NCBI RefSeq assembly: GCF_014905175.1
Contig: NC_057792.1
Span: 18,234,963 to 18,298,962 of the forward strand
Reading direction: 5' to 3'
Origin: Aphidius gifuensis
Taxonomy: Eukaryota; Arthropoda; Insecta; Hymenoptera; Braconidae
DNA length: 64,000 nucleotides
Below the pieces are notes generated by a model. The model was not told the origin of the DNA, made no database searches, and was given only the letters and a program-made list of their open reading frames with translations. The position numbers and the translations under genes were made by a program. Of the stretch, positions 25,655 through 36,465 are shown piece by piece. How positions within the stretch are numbered: position 1 is the stretch's first letter; every line of letters begins with the position of its first letter.

Positions 25655-27687
25655 ATGTCAGAATCGCCTTGTACGTCTAAAAAATTGGAGCCATATTGTA
25701 ATGGTGACCAAGAAGCTTTTGAAACATATAAAATAACAAAAAAATGGGAAAAATTTCACAACTGGCTTCATTGTATTTGCATTGTGACATTTGATCTGGA
25801 GCTAGGGCAAGCAATAGAGGTAAAAAAAAATTAAAATAAACATAAATAATTGTTGTTTCGATTAGCTTATTTAATAAACGTTTTAAATCAACAGGCAATA
25901 TATCCAAGTCATGTAAAATTATCATCAACTGAACGTTCAAATATTTGTTATTTGGCATTTCCTGATTCAAATTCTGGCTGCAAAGGTGATACAAATTATC
26001 ATGTTAGAATACGTCAAAGTCCAACGACAGTATCAACATCATATGAAACAAATGGCTTAAAAGAATATAATAAAAAATCTGTAAATTTTTTACAATCAGA
26101 AAAATATTATTACTGGGGATATGTTTATTTTCGTCAAGTTAAAGATAAAACACTACCACGTGGATATTTTCAAAAAAGTGTTGTATTAATATCAAAATTA
26201 CCATTTGTTAATTTATTCAATGAAATTGTATCATTACTAGCACCAGAATATTTTGATATTGGTAAAACTGTAATGGATGTTGCAATTGATGAAATAAATA
26301 ATTGGCAAAATCCAATACCAGGACAAATTATTAATTTACCACTTCTTGGTGTATTAATACAAACTTATATACCAAATAAAAATTACAAAGCAATTATTCC
26401 ATTAATTGTAAATTCTACAATAAATGATAATATTGATACAACAACATTAACAACAACAACAACATCATCATGTTCATCTTCATCATCATCAACATCATCA
26501 CCATTAGCATTAAATAAATCACGTAGACGTGAATTAACATCAGCATATGAAGGTGATATGTTTGCTAGTTTATCATCAATTGTAAGTCATATACATTTAA
26601 TTTGGGAATTGGTATTACTTTGTGAGCCAATTGTTATTATGACTGGTTCACCAATAATATGCTCAGAAATGGTACAAGCACTTGTTGCAACAATAACACC
26701 ATTAAAATACTCGGGTGATTATAGACCATATTTTACAATTCATGATTCTGAATTTAAAGAATATACATCTGATACAACAATACCACCAGCTGTTATACTT
26801 GGTGTTACAAATCCATTTTTTGCTAAAACATTACAACACTGGCCACATATCATTAGAATATGTAATAATTTAATAACAAATAAAAATAATAATAATAACA
26901 ATAATAATAATAATTCATCTGATTTTATAAATAATCAAAAATATCGTATTAAAAAATCTGAAAATTTAAAAATACTCGATTCAAAACCTGGTGTATATAC
27001 TGAATACAAGCCATTTTTACAAAAAGATAAAGTTATATTAAAAAAGCTACTAAGAGGAATTCAAACAAAACGACCAACACAAGTTCAAACAGCTTTATTA
27101 AAACGTCATTTAATGGATTTAACTGAAAGTTTTATGATTCCATTGGAACGTTATATTGCAACTTTAATGCCATTACAAAAAAATATATCACCATTCAAGG
27201 TAATTTATATAATATTTAAAGATAAGAAAAAAATAAGAATAGATGATTAATTAATTTTTAATTATTGTATTAGGCAACTCCAGCACCACATAGATTTAAT
27301 CCAGATGATTTTTTATCAACATTACCAACAGCAGGACCACAATTGACAATTGGAATAAAAGGTGATTGGGTTGGTCTTTATAAAAAATTTTTTCGTACAC
27401 CAAATTTTTCAGCATGGTTTCATTCACGTCATACTGAATTAACACAAAAATTACAAGCACTACAACTTGAATCATTATCACAAGCTGATTTAAATACTTG
27501 GGTTAAAGATAAACAAGAAGTTGAAGTTGTTGATATGATACTCAGAATACGTCAAAAATTAAAATTAAGTTATGATGATGATGTGCCAATAACTCAATTA
27601 ATACGTGATAGTCTTTGTAGTAAAATTAATGAAATGACTCGTACATTACCAGATGATTTAAAAATAATACTCTGTCAAGAATCTTGA
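25655..27687 (+). CDS. DENND6: DENND6 (FAM116), DENN-domain Rab GEF
   Basis: Three exons: 25655-25819, 25895-27199, 27274-27687, giving 627 residues against about 600 in human DENND6A. Nearly every conserved block of the family is visible: [14 protein letters not shown], the [14 protein letters not shown] motif, [40 protein letters not shown] in register, then [45 protein letters not shown] and [12 protein letters not shown]. Human DENND6A is a guanine-nucleotide exchange factor for Rab14 on recycling endosomes that supports ADAM10 trafficking and N-cadherin shedding. Insect-specific insertions are low-complexity: Thr/Ser (near nt 26437-26505) and an Asn run (26880-26915). An in-frame stop lies at 25631-25633, so the chosen ATG is the first available. 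Confidence 0.96.
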
Positions 27688-28199
27688 CATTTTTATTTTT
27701 ATTATTTTTACATTTACAATGAAAAATTAAGTATAAATCAATTATGATAAACCAAAACAAAAAAAAACGTCAACATTTGTGTTGTTTTTTTTATTTTTTT
27801 AAATTTTTAAAATGTTCAAGTTTTTGTGAAATGAAAAAAATATATATTTTTTTTTCAATCAAGTTTTTTAATTTAAATTAGAATAATTGAATGATTATTA
27901 ATGTAATTATAGATGAAATTAAAAAAGTAAAATATTTACGTAAAAAAAAAAAAAAATAAACATGAAATATATTTTTTTGTTTATTAAATAAATTAGATTT
28001 AATTAGTTTTTAGATATTTTTTTTATACTATGGGATGATAAATTAAGAAAATGTATTAATTTTAAGATATATGTATTTTAAAAATACAATAATTTTATTT
28101 TTCTCTAAATTATTTTGTCATACACCTTTCAAACGTCAATATTAAAAAACTTTTTTTTTTTTTTTTAAATTAAAATCACAAGTTAAAATGTTAAAAAAA
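27688..28199. other. Convergent 3' region DENND6 / Dicer-2
   Basis: 512 bp with long A and T tracts and no gene. It holds both 3' UTRs; AT-rich composition prevents a firm poly(A) call. Confidence 0.5.
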
Positions 28200-31100
28200 T
28201 TAATTAATTTTATTTCTTCTGAGATATTTTAGGGCTTGTTTAGCAGCTGCTCTTTTAGCAGCACTTCGTGTTGATCCAAAACCATAAAATTTATGTGTTT
28301 TACCACCGACTTGAATTCTAAGTGGTACCATTGTACGATTATCATGAGGAATAACTTCAGCTTTCATGAATTTTGGATGTACAGATGTCATTTCAAATAT
28401 CATTCTAACTGGTTGTTTTGGTACATTTTTACTGAATACATCAATTTCATTTTTCATTAAACCATATAAAATTTCCCATACTTTAGCAATATTTTTATTT
28501 GTATCTAAATAAATAGCACCAATCATTGATTCAAATATATCAGCAAGTATTTTTGGTACTTCAACATATTCAGCAATATTACATTCTTCTTCTTCATATA
28601 ATATCCACAATAAATCATCATCAATTGAAAAATTTCTTTCTGTTTGAAAATTAACAAATTTTTCAATAGACTCATTAATTATTGGTGAATATTGTAGCAA
28701 TGCTGTATGTAAACGATATTTAACACTTAAACAAGCAAATGTTATATTATTAACAAGTGATGAACGTAAATCAGTCAATTCACCTGGTGATAAATTACCA
28801 CAATTTTCATAAATATAAACAGTTATTAAAAAATCAATAACAGCATCACCTAAAAATTCAAGTCTTTGATAATCACATGTTATTGAATGTCCAGTATATG
28901 ATGAATGTGTAAATGCTTGTAGTAAATATATTTTATTATTAAATTTATAATCAATTGATTTTTCAATTGTATCAATCCATGGCATATGCCTTATTGGATC
29001 ATCATCAGAATAATAATTAACATTTGGTACTTTACAAAGTACATTATCAATATTTATATTATTTGGTAATACACCAAACCAATTTAATAATTTTGCTGCA
29101 CCTCTTAAACCCATATATTTAAGATAAACACCAGTTAATGCTTCAACACAATCAGATATACATTTATCTTTAACAAATTGTAAACCAATAAAATTATCAC
29201 TACCAGTTTTACCACAATTATCACGTTTACTCCATTTTTTAATTGGTTCAATATAATTATTTAATAATTCATCATTTATTTTACCATTTATTTGTTCATT
29301 TGATGTATAAGCAATTTCATAAAGTACACTTGTTGATACTTTATCATTAATTATAATATTTTTAATAATTTCTGGTACACAAAATGATGGTGTTATAAAA
29401 TTACCATCAGATACAAATTTTTCAATTTTTAATTTACCTGGTAATTGTTTTTTAACACCACAGTAATATAAATTACGATTACCAATAATATGATCTTTAT
29501 ATATTGTTAAATGTCCTTCACAAGAATTATAATTTTCATATAAATGTATTGATGTTATAAATTTTAAAAATGAATCACCAAGTGTTTCTAATCTTTCTAA
29601 ATTCATAGCATCACCAGATAATGTTGTTGTTAGTGCTCTCATAATATCAACTGGACTTGGTCCAATATTATTACTATCAGAAATATTTATTAATTTTAAT
29701 AATGGCATTGTTGATAAATTTTTTGTTCTTGTTGAATATATACAACTTTTTTCAACTACTGATGAGCTTCGATTATCATATAGCTCATTACTTGTCGTTG
29801 TTATTTTATTATTAAATTGATGATAATATTCAATATCAATAAATTGTATTGTTTCCATATTTTTATCTAAATCAATTGGTTCTTGTTCTTTTGACCATGG
29901 AAAATTATTTATTTCAAGACTCAATATATCAATGTCATTATTATTTTTTAAAAGTAAATTATTAGTATCATTATTTATTGGCAATTGTGGATTTTTATTT
30001 GTTGTATCTTTTGTGCTATTAACATCCAAATTATCATAATCAAAATTATCAATATCCATATTCATTAATGATTCTGTATCACTACAATTATCATTGTCAT
30101 CATCGTCATCATCATCATCATTGGTACTATTTTCATTTATAGGTTTATCTTGTTGTTGTAAATCAGATAGTATTTTTTCTTGTTCAGTAAATTCAAGTGA
30201 TGGCCATTTTTCAACATCAATAACACCTAAATTAGTATTACGTATTATTTCACATCTTAATTCATCAGCAATAAGTAATTGATTAATACGATGTAATATT
30301 GATGGTATTGTTATTGCTTTTAACCAATACATTGATGAAAATTTTATAATATTACATAATTCAGGTATAAAATGTTCTTCATGTGTTTCTGATTTACGTT
30401 TTTTAGTTATACCTGGTTCACCTTTTGGTAATATAAAATTTATATTTTTAGTAACTGGTTTAACTTCAAGCAATGGTTGTTTCATATCTGTTGCAATAAC
30501 TTTATGTTTTTCTTTATAATATTCATAATAATTTGGCATATCTGTTGGAAATGGTGACATTGGATTCATTTCATGGCATACTTTTGTAACAATATATACT
30601 TCTTGTGATGAACGATATTTTGGTGTAACAATTTGCCAATCTTCTTCAATAATATTACTAAAAGCAAGTGATGATGCTGCTGCTCCTCCTCCTCCTGATG
30701 ATGTACATATTTCCATTGAATTTGAATTTAAATTTGAATTATAATGATGATTCATTGTTGCATATGTATTTGCTGATATTGTTTCAATTTTTTTATAATT
30801 ATCAACAAGTTGCCAATTAATTTTCCAATTATTATCAATTGGAACAACAAAATAACTATTATCTAAATTATCAATATCATATATTAAATAATCTTTTAAT
30901 ACACCAATAACATCATCAAATAATATCCAATGGAAATTTTTTAATTTATCAAATTCACTTTGTGTTAATGTTAATTCACTGTGATTAACAAAAATATTAA
31001 CATTTAATTGTCCAACATTCATGTATATTGGAAAACTTGGTATTGTTGAAAGTTTTTTACTAGATAATATTGCATAACCAGAATTATCATTGAGATAATT

Positions 31101-33332
31101 ATAAAAAACTCTTTGACGATTATTTGATGGTATTGAATAAACTGGTTTTACATTAATAACATGCATGTAAACAATTTTATTTGGTAAAGGTTGTGAATTA
31201 TAAAATGATGAAATTTGATATAATTCATGTGGTCGTACATTATTATTTGTTCCAATCATTGTTGTTTTACCAGTATTTGTTTCATTAATCCAATTACTCA
31301 AATGAATTGTTATATCTTGAATTATTTCATCAGTATTACGTGGTAATAATTTATCATTTAATTCACCAATTTTATGAAGTTCAATACATGCTTTCATTGC
31401 TGCTGAACGTTTTGCATATTTAAGTGATGGCATGACATCACCATTTATTGTTTCATGTAATGGTGATATTAATGGAAATTTTAATGATACCCAGTATAAA
31501 AATTCATCATTTTCAGGATCATCAACATAAGCAACATCGTCTTCATGACGTTTAACTTTATGTAGCACAAGTGTTGGTGTACAATTAATAAATTTTGATG
31601 TACCAAGTGTTGAACAATATCTATTAATTAATGATACTGCTGATACATCTGTCAATGATGAACGATTACCATTTGATGAAATAAATGTATATGGTTCAAT
31701 TTTATTTTCACATGTTGTTTTATATTTTATTCTATCAATATTGTCATCATTGCTAGCAGTAATATAACATCTTAATAAATTTTCAGTTCTAATCCAATTT
31801 AAATATGTGTCTTTTAGCTTTCTATCATTTGATGAAATAAACATTGTAAATAAACATGATGAATCTCTTGCACGTCCTTTACTTTGTACGTATGATCGAA
31901 AATCAAGTGGTGGATCATAACGTATTATTAATGAACATGATGGTATATCAATACCTTCATCAGCAACATCAGTTGCAATTAAACAATTTGTTATACCCTG
32001 ACGAAAACGTATTAATGTTTCTTTATTCCATTTAGCAATACACATTGATTCTGGTGAATTTTTATATGGATTATTTGAATAACCAACAATATAATCTGGT
32101 TCAAGAAATTTAAAATTATCATTTGTATCTTTTATGTCTTTTAGAATATGATACAATACTTTTGTTTTAAAACGACGTGTTACAAATATAATACAACAAA
32201 ATTTTTTATTAATATCACGTTTATTCCAATAATCATTTAGTAAATTTAATAATTTTAAAAGTTTGTCATTTGAATTATTTGTTATACGTTCATAATCATT
32301 TGAATATATTTTTTTATCCATTTCATTTATCATTAATTTTCTTAATACTGTTAATTGTGTTATTAAATAATCCAACACAATTGATGTATCATTATTTTGT
32401 GATGATTTTTTCATGCATAATAATTGTATTATATGTAAAAGAATAACTTTACTACCAGCATAAAGACCCATTGTATTTATGTGTTCTTTAATATTTTCAA
32501 TGATTGTTAGTAATCGACGATTTTTAGTTTTTGGTTGAAATACAACACTTGATGCATGATTACAAGCATCACTTGGTAAACATTTTGATTGTAATATATT
32601 AACAATATTATCAAGTCTATTATTTATTTTTATATTTAATAAATTATCAATATTACATGATGAATCATTAAATAATTCTATTTTTTCTTGTACTCTTGCA
32701 TAGCCAATAACTGATATCATTGAATCAACTGTTATGACTTTTGATTGAAATGTTGATTCTAACATTTCAATACTTTCATTAATTTTATCTGTTTTAATAT
32801 TTGAATTTAATAATGTTGCTGATAAACCTAATATTTTTGGTTGTTGATTTTTTGGAAAATGCATAAATTCTTTCATTATTTGTCGCATTGGATGATCACC
32901 AACAGCATGATGACATTCATCAAATATTAATAAATTAACTTGACTAAGTGATAAAAAACTATGATGTAATATATCAACAAATATTTGAGCAGTCATAACT
33001 AAAACTTGATATTTTTCAAATTCATTAATCCAATCATTTTTTTTCCAAAAATCAACATTCATATCACCACTGTAACCACGACATGTTAAATCAGTATATT
33101 TTAATATACAAGATGATTGTTGATCAACAAGTGGTACAGTATTAACAATAAATACTGTACGTTTACCACCTTTATTAAAATCATCACGTAAATCATGACT
33201 CATATTTTTAATTAACATTATGGCAATATAGGTTTTTCCAGATCCAGTTGGTAGATAAATTATTGTATTTCCAGCAACTGCCTTCTCATACAAATCAACT
33301 TGATACGGTCGTGCTAATAATTCTTCCTCCAT
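28200..33332 (-). CDS. Dcr-2: Dicer-2, single-exon siRNA-producing RNase III
   Basis: One uninterrupted 1710-residue frame, close to Drosophila Dcr-2 (about 1720). Order: DExH helicase with PTGSGKT at residues 28-34 and DECH at 138-141; helicase C with NCLIATDVADEGIDIPSC and QSKGRARD (about 445-490); Dicer dimerisation/DUF283 (about 565-650); a PAZ-like region (about 810-1020); an Asp/Asn-rich linker; RNase IIIa with ERLETLGDSFLKF and SDCVEALTG; RNase IIIb with QRLEFLGDAVIDF and ADIFESMIGAIYL; and a C-terminal dsRBD from about 1648. Both RNase III domains keep the acidic catalytic residues. The intact ATPase motifs, length and terminal dsRBD favour Dcr-2, the antiviral and endogenous siRNA enzyme acting with R2D2 and Ago2, over Dcr-1. 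There are no introns, unlike every neighbour. Starts at the first ATG; the second codons match the family opening RPYQ. Confidence 0.95.
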   Translation of the reverse strand: MEEELLARPYQVDLYEKAVAGNTIIYLPTGSGKTYIAIMLIKNMSHDLRDDFNKGGKRTVFIVNTVPLVDQQSSCILKYTDLTCRGYSGDMNVDFWKKNDWINEFEKYQVLVMTAQIFVDILHHSFLSLSQVNLLIFDECHHAVGDHPMRQIMKEFMHFPKNQQPKILGLSATLLNSNIKTDKINESIEMLESTFQSKVITVDSMISVIGYARVQEKIELFNDSSCNIDNLLNIKINNRLDNIVNILQSKCLPSDACNHASSVVFQPKTKNRRLLTIIENIKEHINTMGLYAGSKVILLHIIQLLCMKKSSQNNDTSIVLDYLITQLTVLRKLMINEMDKKIYSNDYERITNNSNDKLLKLLNLLNDYWNKRDINKKFCCIIFVTRRFKTKVLYHILKDIKDTNDNFKFLEPDYIVGYSNNPYKNSPESMCIAKWNKETLIRFRQGITNCLIATDVADEGIDIPSCSLIIRYDPPLDFRSYVQSKGRARDSSCLFTMFISSNDRKLKDTYLNWIRTENLLRCYITASNDDNIDRIKYKTTCENKIEPYTFISSNGNRSSLTDVSAVSLINRYCSTLGTSKFINCTPTLVLHKVKRHEDDVAYVDDPENDEFLYWVSLKFPLISPLHETINGDVMPSLKYAKRSAAMKACIELHKIGELNDKLLPRNTDEIIQDITIHLSNWINETNTGKTTMIGTNNNVRPHELYQISSFYNSQPLPNKIVYMHVINVKPVYSIPSNNRQRVFYNYLNDNSGYAILSSKKLSTIPSFPIYMNVGQLNVNIFVNHSELTLTQSEFDKLKNFHWILFDDVIGVLKDYLIYDIDNLDNSYFVVPIDNNWKINWQLVDNYKKIETISANTYATMNHHYNSNLNSNSMEICTSSGGGGAAASSLAFSNIIEEDWQIVTPKYRSSQEVYIVTKVCHEMNPMSPFPTDMPNYYEYYKEKHKVIATDMKQPLLEVKPVTKNINFILPKGEPGITKKRKSETHEEHFIPELCNIIKFSSMYWLKAITIPSILHRINQLLIADELRCEIIRNTNLGVIDVEKWPSLEFTEQEKILSDLQQQDKPINENSTNDDDDDDDDNDNCSDTESLMNMDIDNFDYDNLDVNSTKDTTNKNPQLPINNDTNNLLLKNNNDIDILSLEINNFPWSKEQEPIDLDKNMETIQFIDIEYYHQFNNKITTTSNELYDNRSSSVVEKSCIYSTRTKNLSTMPLLKLINISDSNNIGPSPVDIMRALTTTLSGDAMNLERLETLGDSFLKFITSIHLYENYNSCEGHLTIYKDHIIGNRNLYYCGVKKQLPGKLKIEKFVSDGNFITPSFCVPEIIKNIIINDKVSTSVLYEIAYTSNEQINGKINDELLNNYIEPIKKWSKRDNCGKTGSDNFIGLQFVKDKCISDCVEALTGVYLKYMGLRGAAKLLNWFGVLPNNINIDNVLCKVPNVNYYSDDDPIRHMPWIDTIEKSIDYKFNNKIYLLQAFTHSSYTGHSITCDYQRLEFLGDAVIDFLITVYIYENCGNLSPGELTDLRSSLVNNITFACLSVKYRLHTALLQYSPIINESIEKFVNFQTERNFSIDDDLLWILYEEEECNIAEYVEVPKILADIFESMIGAIYLDTNKNIAKVWEILYGLMKNEIDVFSKNVPKQPVRMIFEMTSVHPKFMKAEVIPHDNRTMVPLRIQVGGKTHKFYGFGSTRSAAKRAAAKQALKYLRRNKIN

Positions 33333-33908
33333 TTTGATTAATTAACTTTTTATTTTTCCTATATTAACTGAATATTATTATTACTTTAATCAAATGATAA
33401 AAATTAACAATGTAATCCTTTTTTTTTTTCTTGTAAAGTTTTAAGGTTATATTTATTAAAAAAATGAAATAAAATTCAACAAAGGCCGGTTGATTAAACG
33501 GCACCACTTTGATGAATCAAGTATCAACTGTTTTCCAAAAGCACCAACCTTCATGTGTCTACAAGTTTTTTTTTTTTTCACTGGATAAAGTTGTTTCTGG
33601 TAACTTTGTCATTATGTAATGAACAGTGTACACTAGCTTTAATTTATCTGACATTTATTTATTTTTTTTTTAAACAATTTTTTTAATTTGATTTACATAG
33701 TTTAATTATTTTTATGCAGTAAATATACCTATATCAAACTTAATTTACCTATTGATTATTTATCAGTTATCATTGTTTTTATTTAAAATAAAACAGTAGT
33801 TGAAACTTGTCAGAATAATTCCAAGTGAAATCCAACATCAAGCTTCTTCAATTACTGTTGTTTTTGTTTTTCATATTTAATTGTGTATTTTTTTGTAATT
33901 AATTTACA
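33333..33908. promoter_or_regulatory. Divergent promoter region Dicer-2 / THAP gene
   Basis: 576 bp between start codons, AT-rich with a more balanced stretch at 33480-33570 that includes GGCCGGTTGATT. A TATAG acceptor-like site upstream of the Dicer-2 ATG leaves open a 5' UTR intron. No confident core promoter motif. Confidence 0.35.
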
Positions 33909-35112
33909 ATGACCAGAAGATGTGCTATAAAAGAATGTGCTTGCAAAAAGTGTCTTCCAATGTATTCTTTTCCCATCGGTGATTACGTACGGTAAGTAAA
34001 TTCAAATATTGTAAGTGAGCAATTGTCAAAAAAAAAAATAATAGTTAATTAATTTGTTGTTTATCAACAGTTGTTTGAAATGGTTAAGGGCTACTGGACA
34101 AAAACACCTTCTTGATTTACCATTTGTTCAATTGGGAAGTCGTTGTATTTGTAAATGTCATTTTGGAAAATGGGCACCAGCTGTCAGAGGTAAATTATTT
34201 GCTGGTGCATATCCTACTCATTTTTTGCCTAAAAAACAACTATCAAATCAGGATCTTCGAGAATATTGTGATGAGCAAAAAAAATTGGCAGCTTTTGAAA
34301 AATTGATGGCAGAGAACAATGACAATGTAGCCAATGAAACTTTGACAAATGAAGCTACTACTCAGCTGTGTGAGATTAACACTGATGAAACATCAGTCAT
34401 TCCACCACCAAAATCATCTGTTGTTGATACAAATCCTACTCTTTTAATGCCTCAAGAAATTTCCAATCAGGATCTTCAAACATATTATGAAAAATTGGCA
34501 CACTTTGGAAATTTCGACAAAGAAAATAATGATGAAGACAATGTAAATGAGGAAAATGTTACAAATGAAGCTTCTTCTCAGCAGATGGACATTGCTGAGA
34601 CATCAGTCATTACGACAAATAATAAAATAAATATTCAAGAACATTTCTATGATAGTACAGCATTGATCAACACTACTCCTGAACAAAGAAGTATAATCGC
34701 GAAATATCAACAAAGAAAACCTTCAAGTGAGTGATATTAATAAAAATTTTTTACTCTTTATCAAGTCATTGTTTAGTTTAGTAACAAGAAATGTATTACT
34801 TTTTTATAGTCGCCACTGTTAGAGCATCCAAGAAAAGTTTATGGACTAAACTAAAACTTCCCAATGATAGAATATATTATCATCCTATCATGCAACTTGT
34901 CTTGACAAAACTCATTGAACAAGCAAATACAATTAAAAAACTTCAAAATAAAAATAAACTTGAAAAACAAAAATTGAAACAACTCATCAATCCCAAAAAT
35001 AATAAGAAGTCGGTTAGTAAATTAATCTATAGTTAATTAATCAATTATAATTAGTTAAAAATATTAATAACTATTATTTTTATTATAGCGATCTGGACAT
35101 GAAAAAAATTAA
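33909..35112 (+). CDS. THAP-domain zinc-finger protein
   Basis: Four exons: 33909-33991, 34071-34726, 34810-35012, 35089-35112, giving 321 residues. The N-terminus is a C2CH THAP-type finger: first cysteines in MTRRCAIKEC, the FPIGDYVRCLKWLRATG helix region, and the closing CKCHF (C-x2-H-F). An intron splits the finger after codon 27. THAP domains are sequence-specific DNA-binding modules related to P-element transposase. The middle is acidic and contains two copies of a roughly 60-75 residue unit starting NPT/YPT, SNQDL and ending ETSVI. A basic coiled-coil-like segment lies near the C-terminus (TIKKLQNKNKLEKQKLKQL). No transposase catalytic core is present, so it resembles a small host THAP gene rather than an active element. 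The exact orthologue is not recognised. Confidence 0.75.
34208..34610 (+). repeat. Internal duplication in THAP gene
   Basis: Copy 1 (about 34208-34400) and copy 2 (about 34431-34610) share AATCAGGATCTTC, AATCCTACTC-like starts and GAAACATCAGTCATT-like ends, offset by about 220 bp. The encoded units share PT-x-LP, SNQDL, a Glu/Asn-rich middle, TNEA-x-x-Q and ETSVI. Divergence is larger than in the Gemin8 and TRIT1 repeats. Confidence 0.75.
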
Positions 35113-35247
35113 CTTTACGAGGATTTTTTTGCTTGAAACATCACAAGCTCCTGACAAAGTACAAAGTGTTTATTTTATTATTACGAATTACTATTATTTT
35201 AACAAGCCTTTTTAATTTTTTTTGTATTATGTTTGATAATTATTATT

Positions 35248-35508
35248 ATGATGGTGGTGATGCTTGTAATAGTGCATCTATTCGATTCAATTAGAAAAAA
35301 GTATTTTGTTCTGAATGAAATGCAAAAGAATTTCGAAACGCTCAAAGAGTAAGTTTTGCTTTGTTTTTTTTCTACAATGTTTTGCATTGTTTTATTAATT
35401 TAATATTGAATGTAAGTTATTTTTTATTTTTACAGTCATTTGGAGGGTTTTGATAAGAAACTAGTGATAATAATTATTACTTTAGAAATAAGACTAATAA
35501 GTAACTGA
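35248..35508 (+). CDS. Candidate small membrane protein (unconfirmed)
   Basis: Two putative exons, 35248-35348 and 35436-35508, joined by a consensus GTAAGT donor and a TTTTTACAG acceptor in matching phase, would encode 57 residues. It opens with a hydrophobic stretch (MMVVMLVIVHLFDSI), continues with a polar, helix-forming segment ending in FETLKD, and the second exon adds HLEGFDKKLV and a hydrophobic end. The frame stays open upstream to about 35198, extending the hydrophobic stretch (FLIFFVLCLIIII), so an upstream exon is possible. It lies just after the THAP gene and might be an alternative 3' end of that transcription unit. No family is recognised. Confidence 0.35.
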
Positions 35509-35948
35509 AAAATAAAATGATCGTGGTCAATTTGTTTTGCTAATAATTATTAAATAATATAATTATTTTCTATAATATTTTCTATAGCTTTGTTTGTATT
35601 TTTAATAAAAAAAAATTATCAACTGTTTAATTTGTCTTTTGACTTATAAATATTAATTAATCAGTAGGATTTATATGTAGGAGGGAAAAAAAAGGATGAT
35701 CTTCAAGGTATCTTCGATGAAAATAAAATAAATATACTTATGATTTTTTTTCAACAAATTCCCCGTTAACAATTGTTATCTAATGAAATTAAAATACATT
35801 TAAATAGATCTACTTGGCGAATAATAAATTGTGTAATTAGCTGCGCAAAGCCCCACCTTTTTTTCAGTAATAATTGTTTTATTTATTTTTTTTTTTTTAC
35901 ACCGGTAAAATGTCAGTGGAAAATCATAAAACACCGGTAAATTAACAA

Positions 35949-36060
35949 ACGACGTCAGTCACGCCCCTCTCTCTAACACTCCAACCAACCCTATCAGTAT
36001 CAACTATCAATAGAAATTTTTTATCAGCTTGATACAGTCCGCGCACGGACGTCGAAATAA
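35949..36060 (+). promoter_or_regulatory. Probable distal promoter of wide awake
   Basis: A more GC-balanced island with a CRE-like GACGTCAG at 35951-35958, a CACGCCCC Sp1/KLF-like box and CTCTCTCT at 35961-35974, and an arthropod initiator match TCAGTA at 35994-35999. It lies upstream of an apparent 5' UTR exon that ends at a GTAAAA donor at 36466. Motif evidence only. Confidence 0.4.
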
Positions 36061-36465
36061 TATTATCGTGCGTGAATATCATAAATACTGTTTTAAAGCT
36101 CTAACAGCTTTTCTTTTTTCTTCTTTTCTTTTCATCCCTTTTTTATTTTTCTCTATAAATTCTACACTATCTTCTCTTTAAAATATACAAAAACGTAATT
36201 GTACAAATTATTCCAGTTTTATAAATTCACAAACAATCTTCATTCTAAAAAAATCTTGCCATTTTTTTTTCTTTCCACTCTGAATTTTATTTTGTCCAAC
36301 GAAAAAAAAATGACATCAATAATATACGAAATTTTCTGAAGGTGATATTGTTTTTCAAAATGCGTATTTAAAAATATCAAATGACAAAAAATTGTCGACA
36401 ACAAACATCATCAATTAAAGAAGCAAGGAATCATAATCTTCATATTAAAAAAAATTTTGTACAAG
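35996..36465 (+). other. Putative 5' UTR exon of wide awake with overlapping uORF
   Basis: The first coding exon of the long wide awake isoform is preceded by an acceptor at 36751-36753, so a noncoding exon must lie upstream; the donor after 36465 (ACAAG then GTAAAA) fits. An ATG at 36381 starts a frame that would run through the splice and stop at 36798-36800, overlapping the main ATG at 36767 in another frame. The 5' limit is a guess from the initiator motif. Confidence 0.4.
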
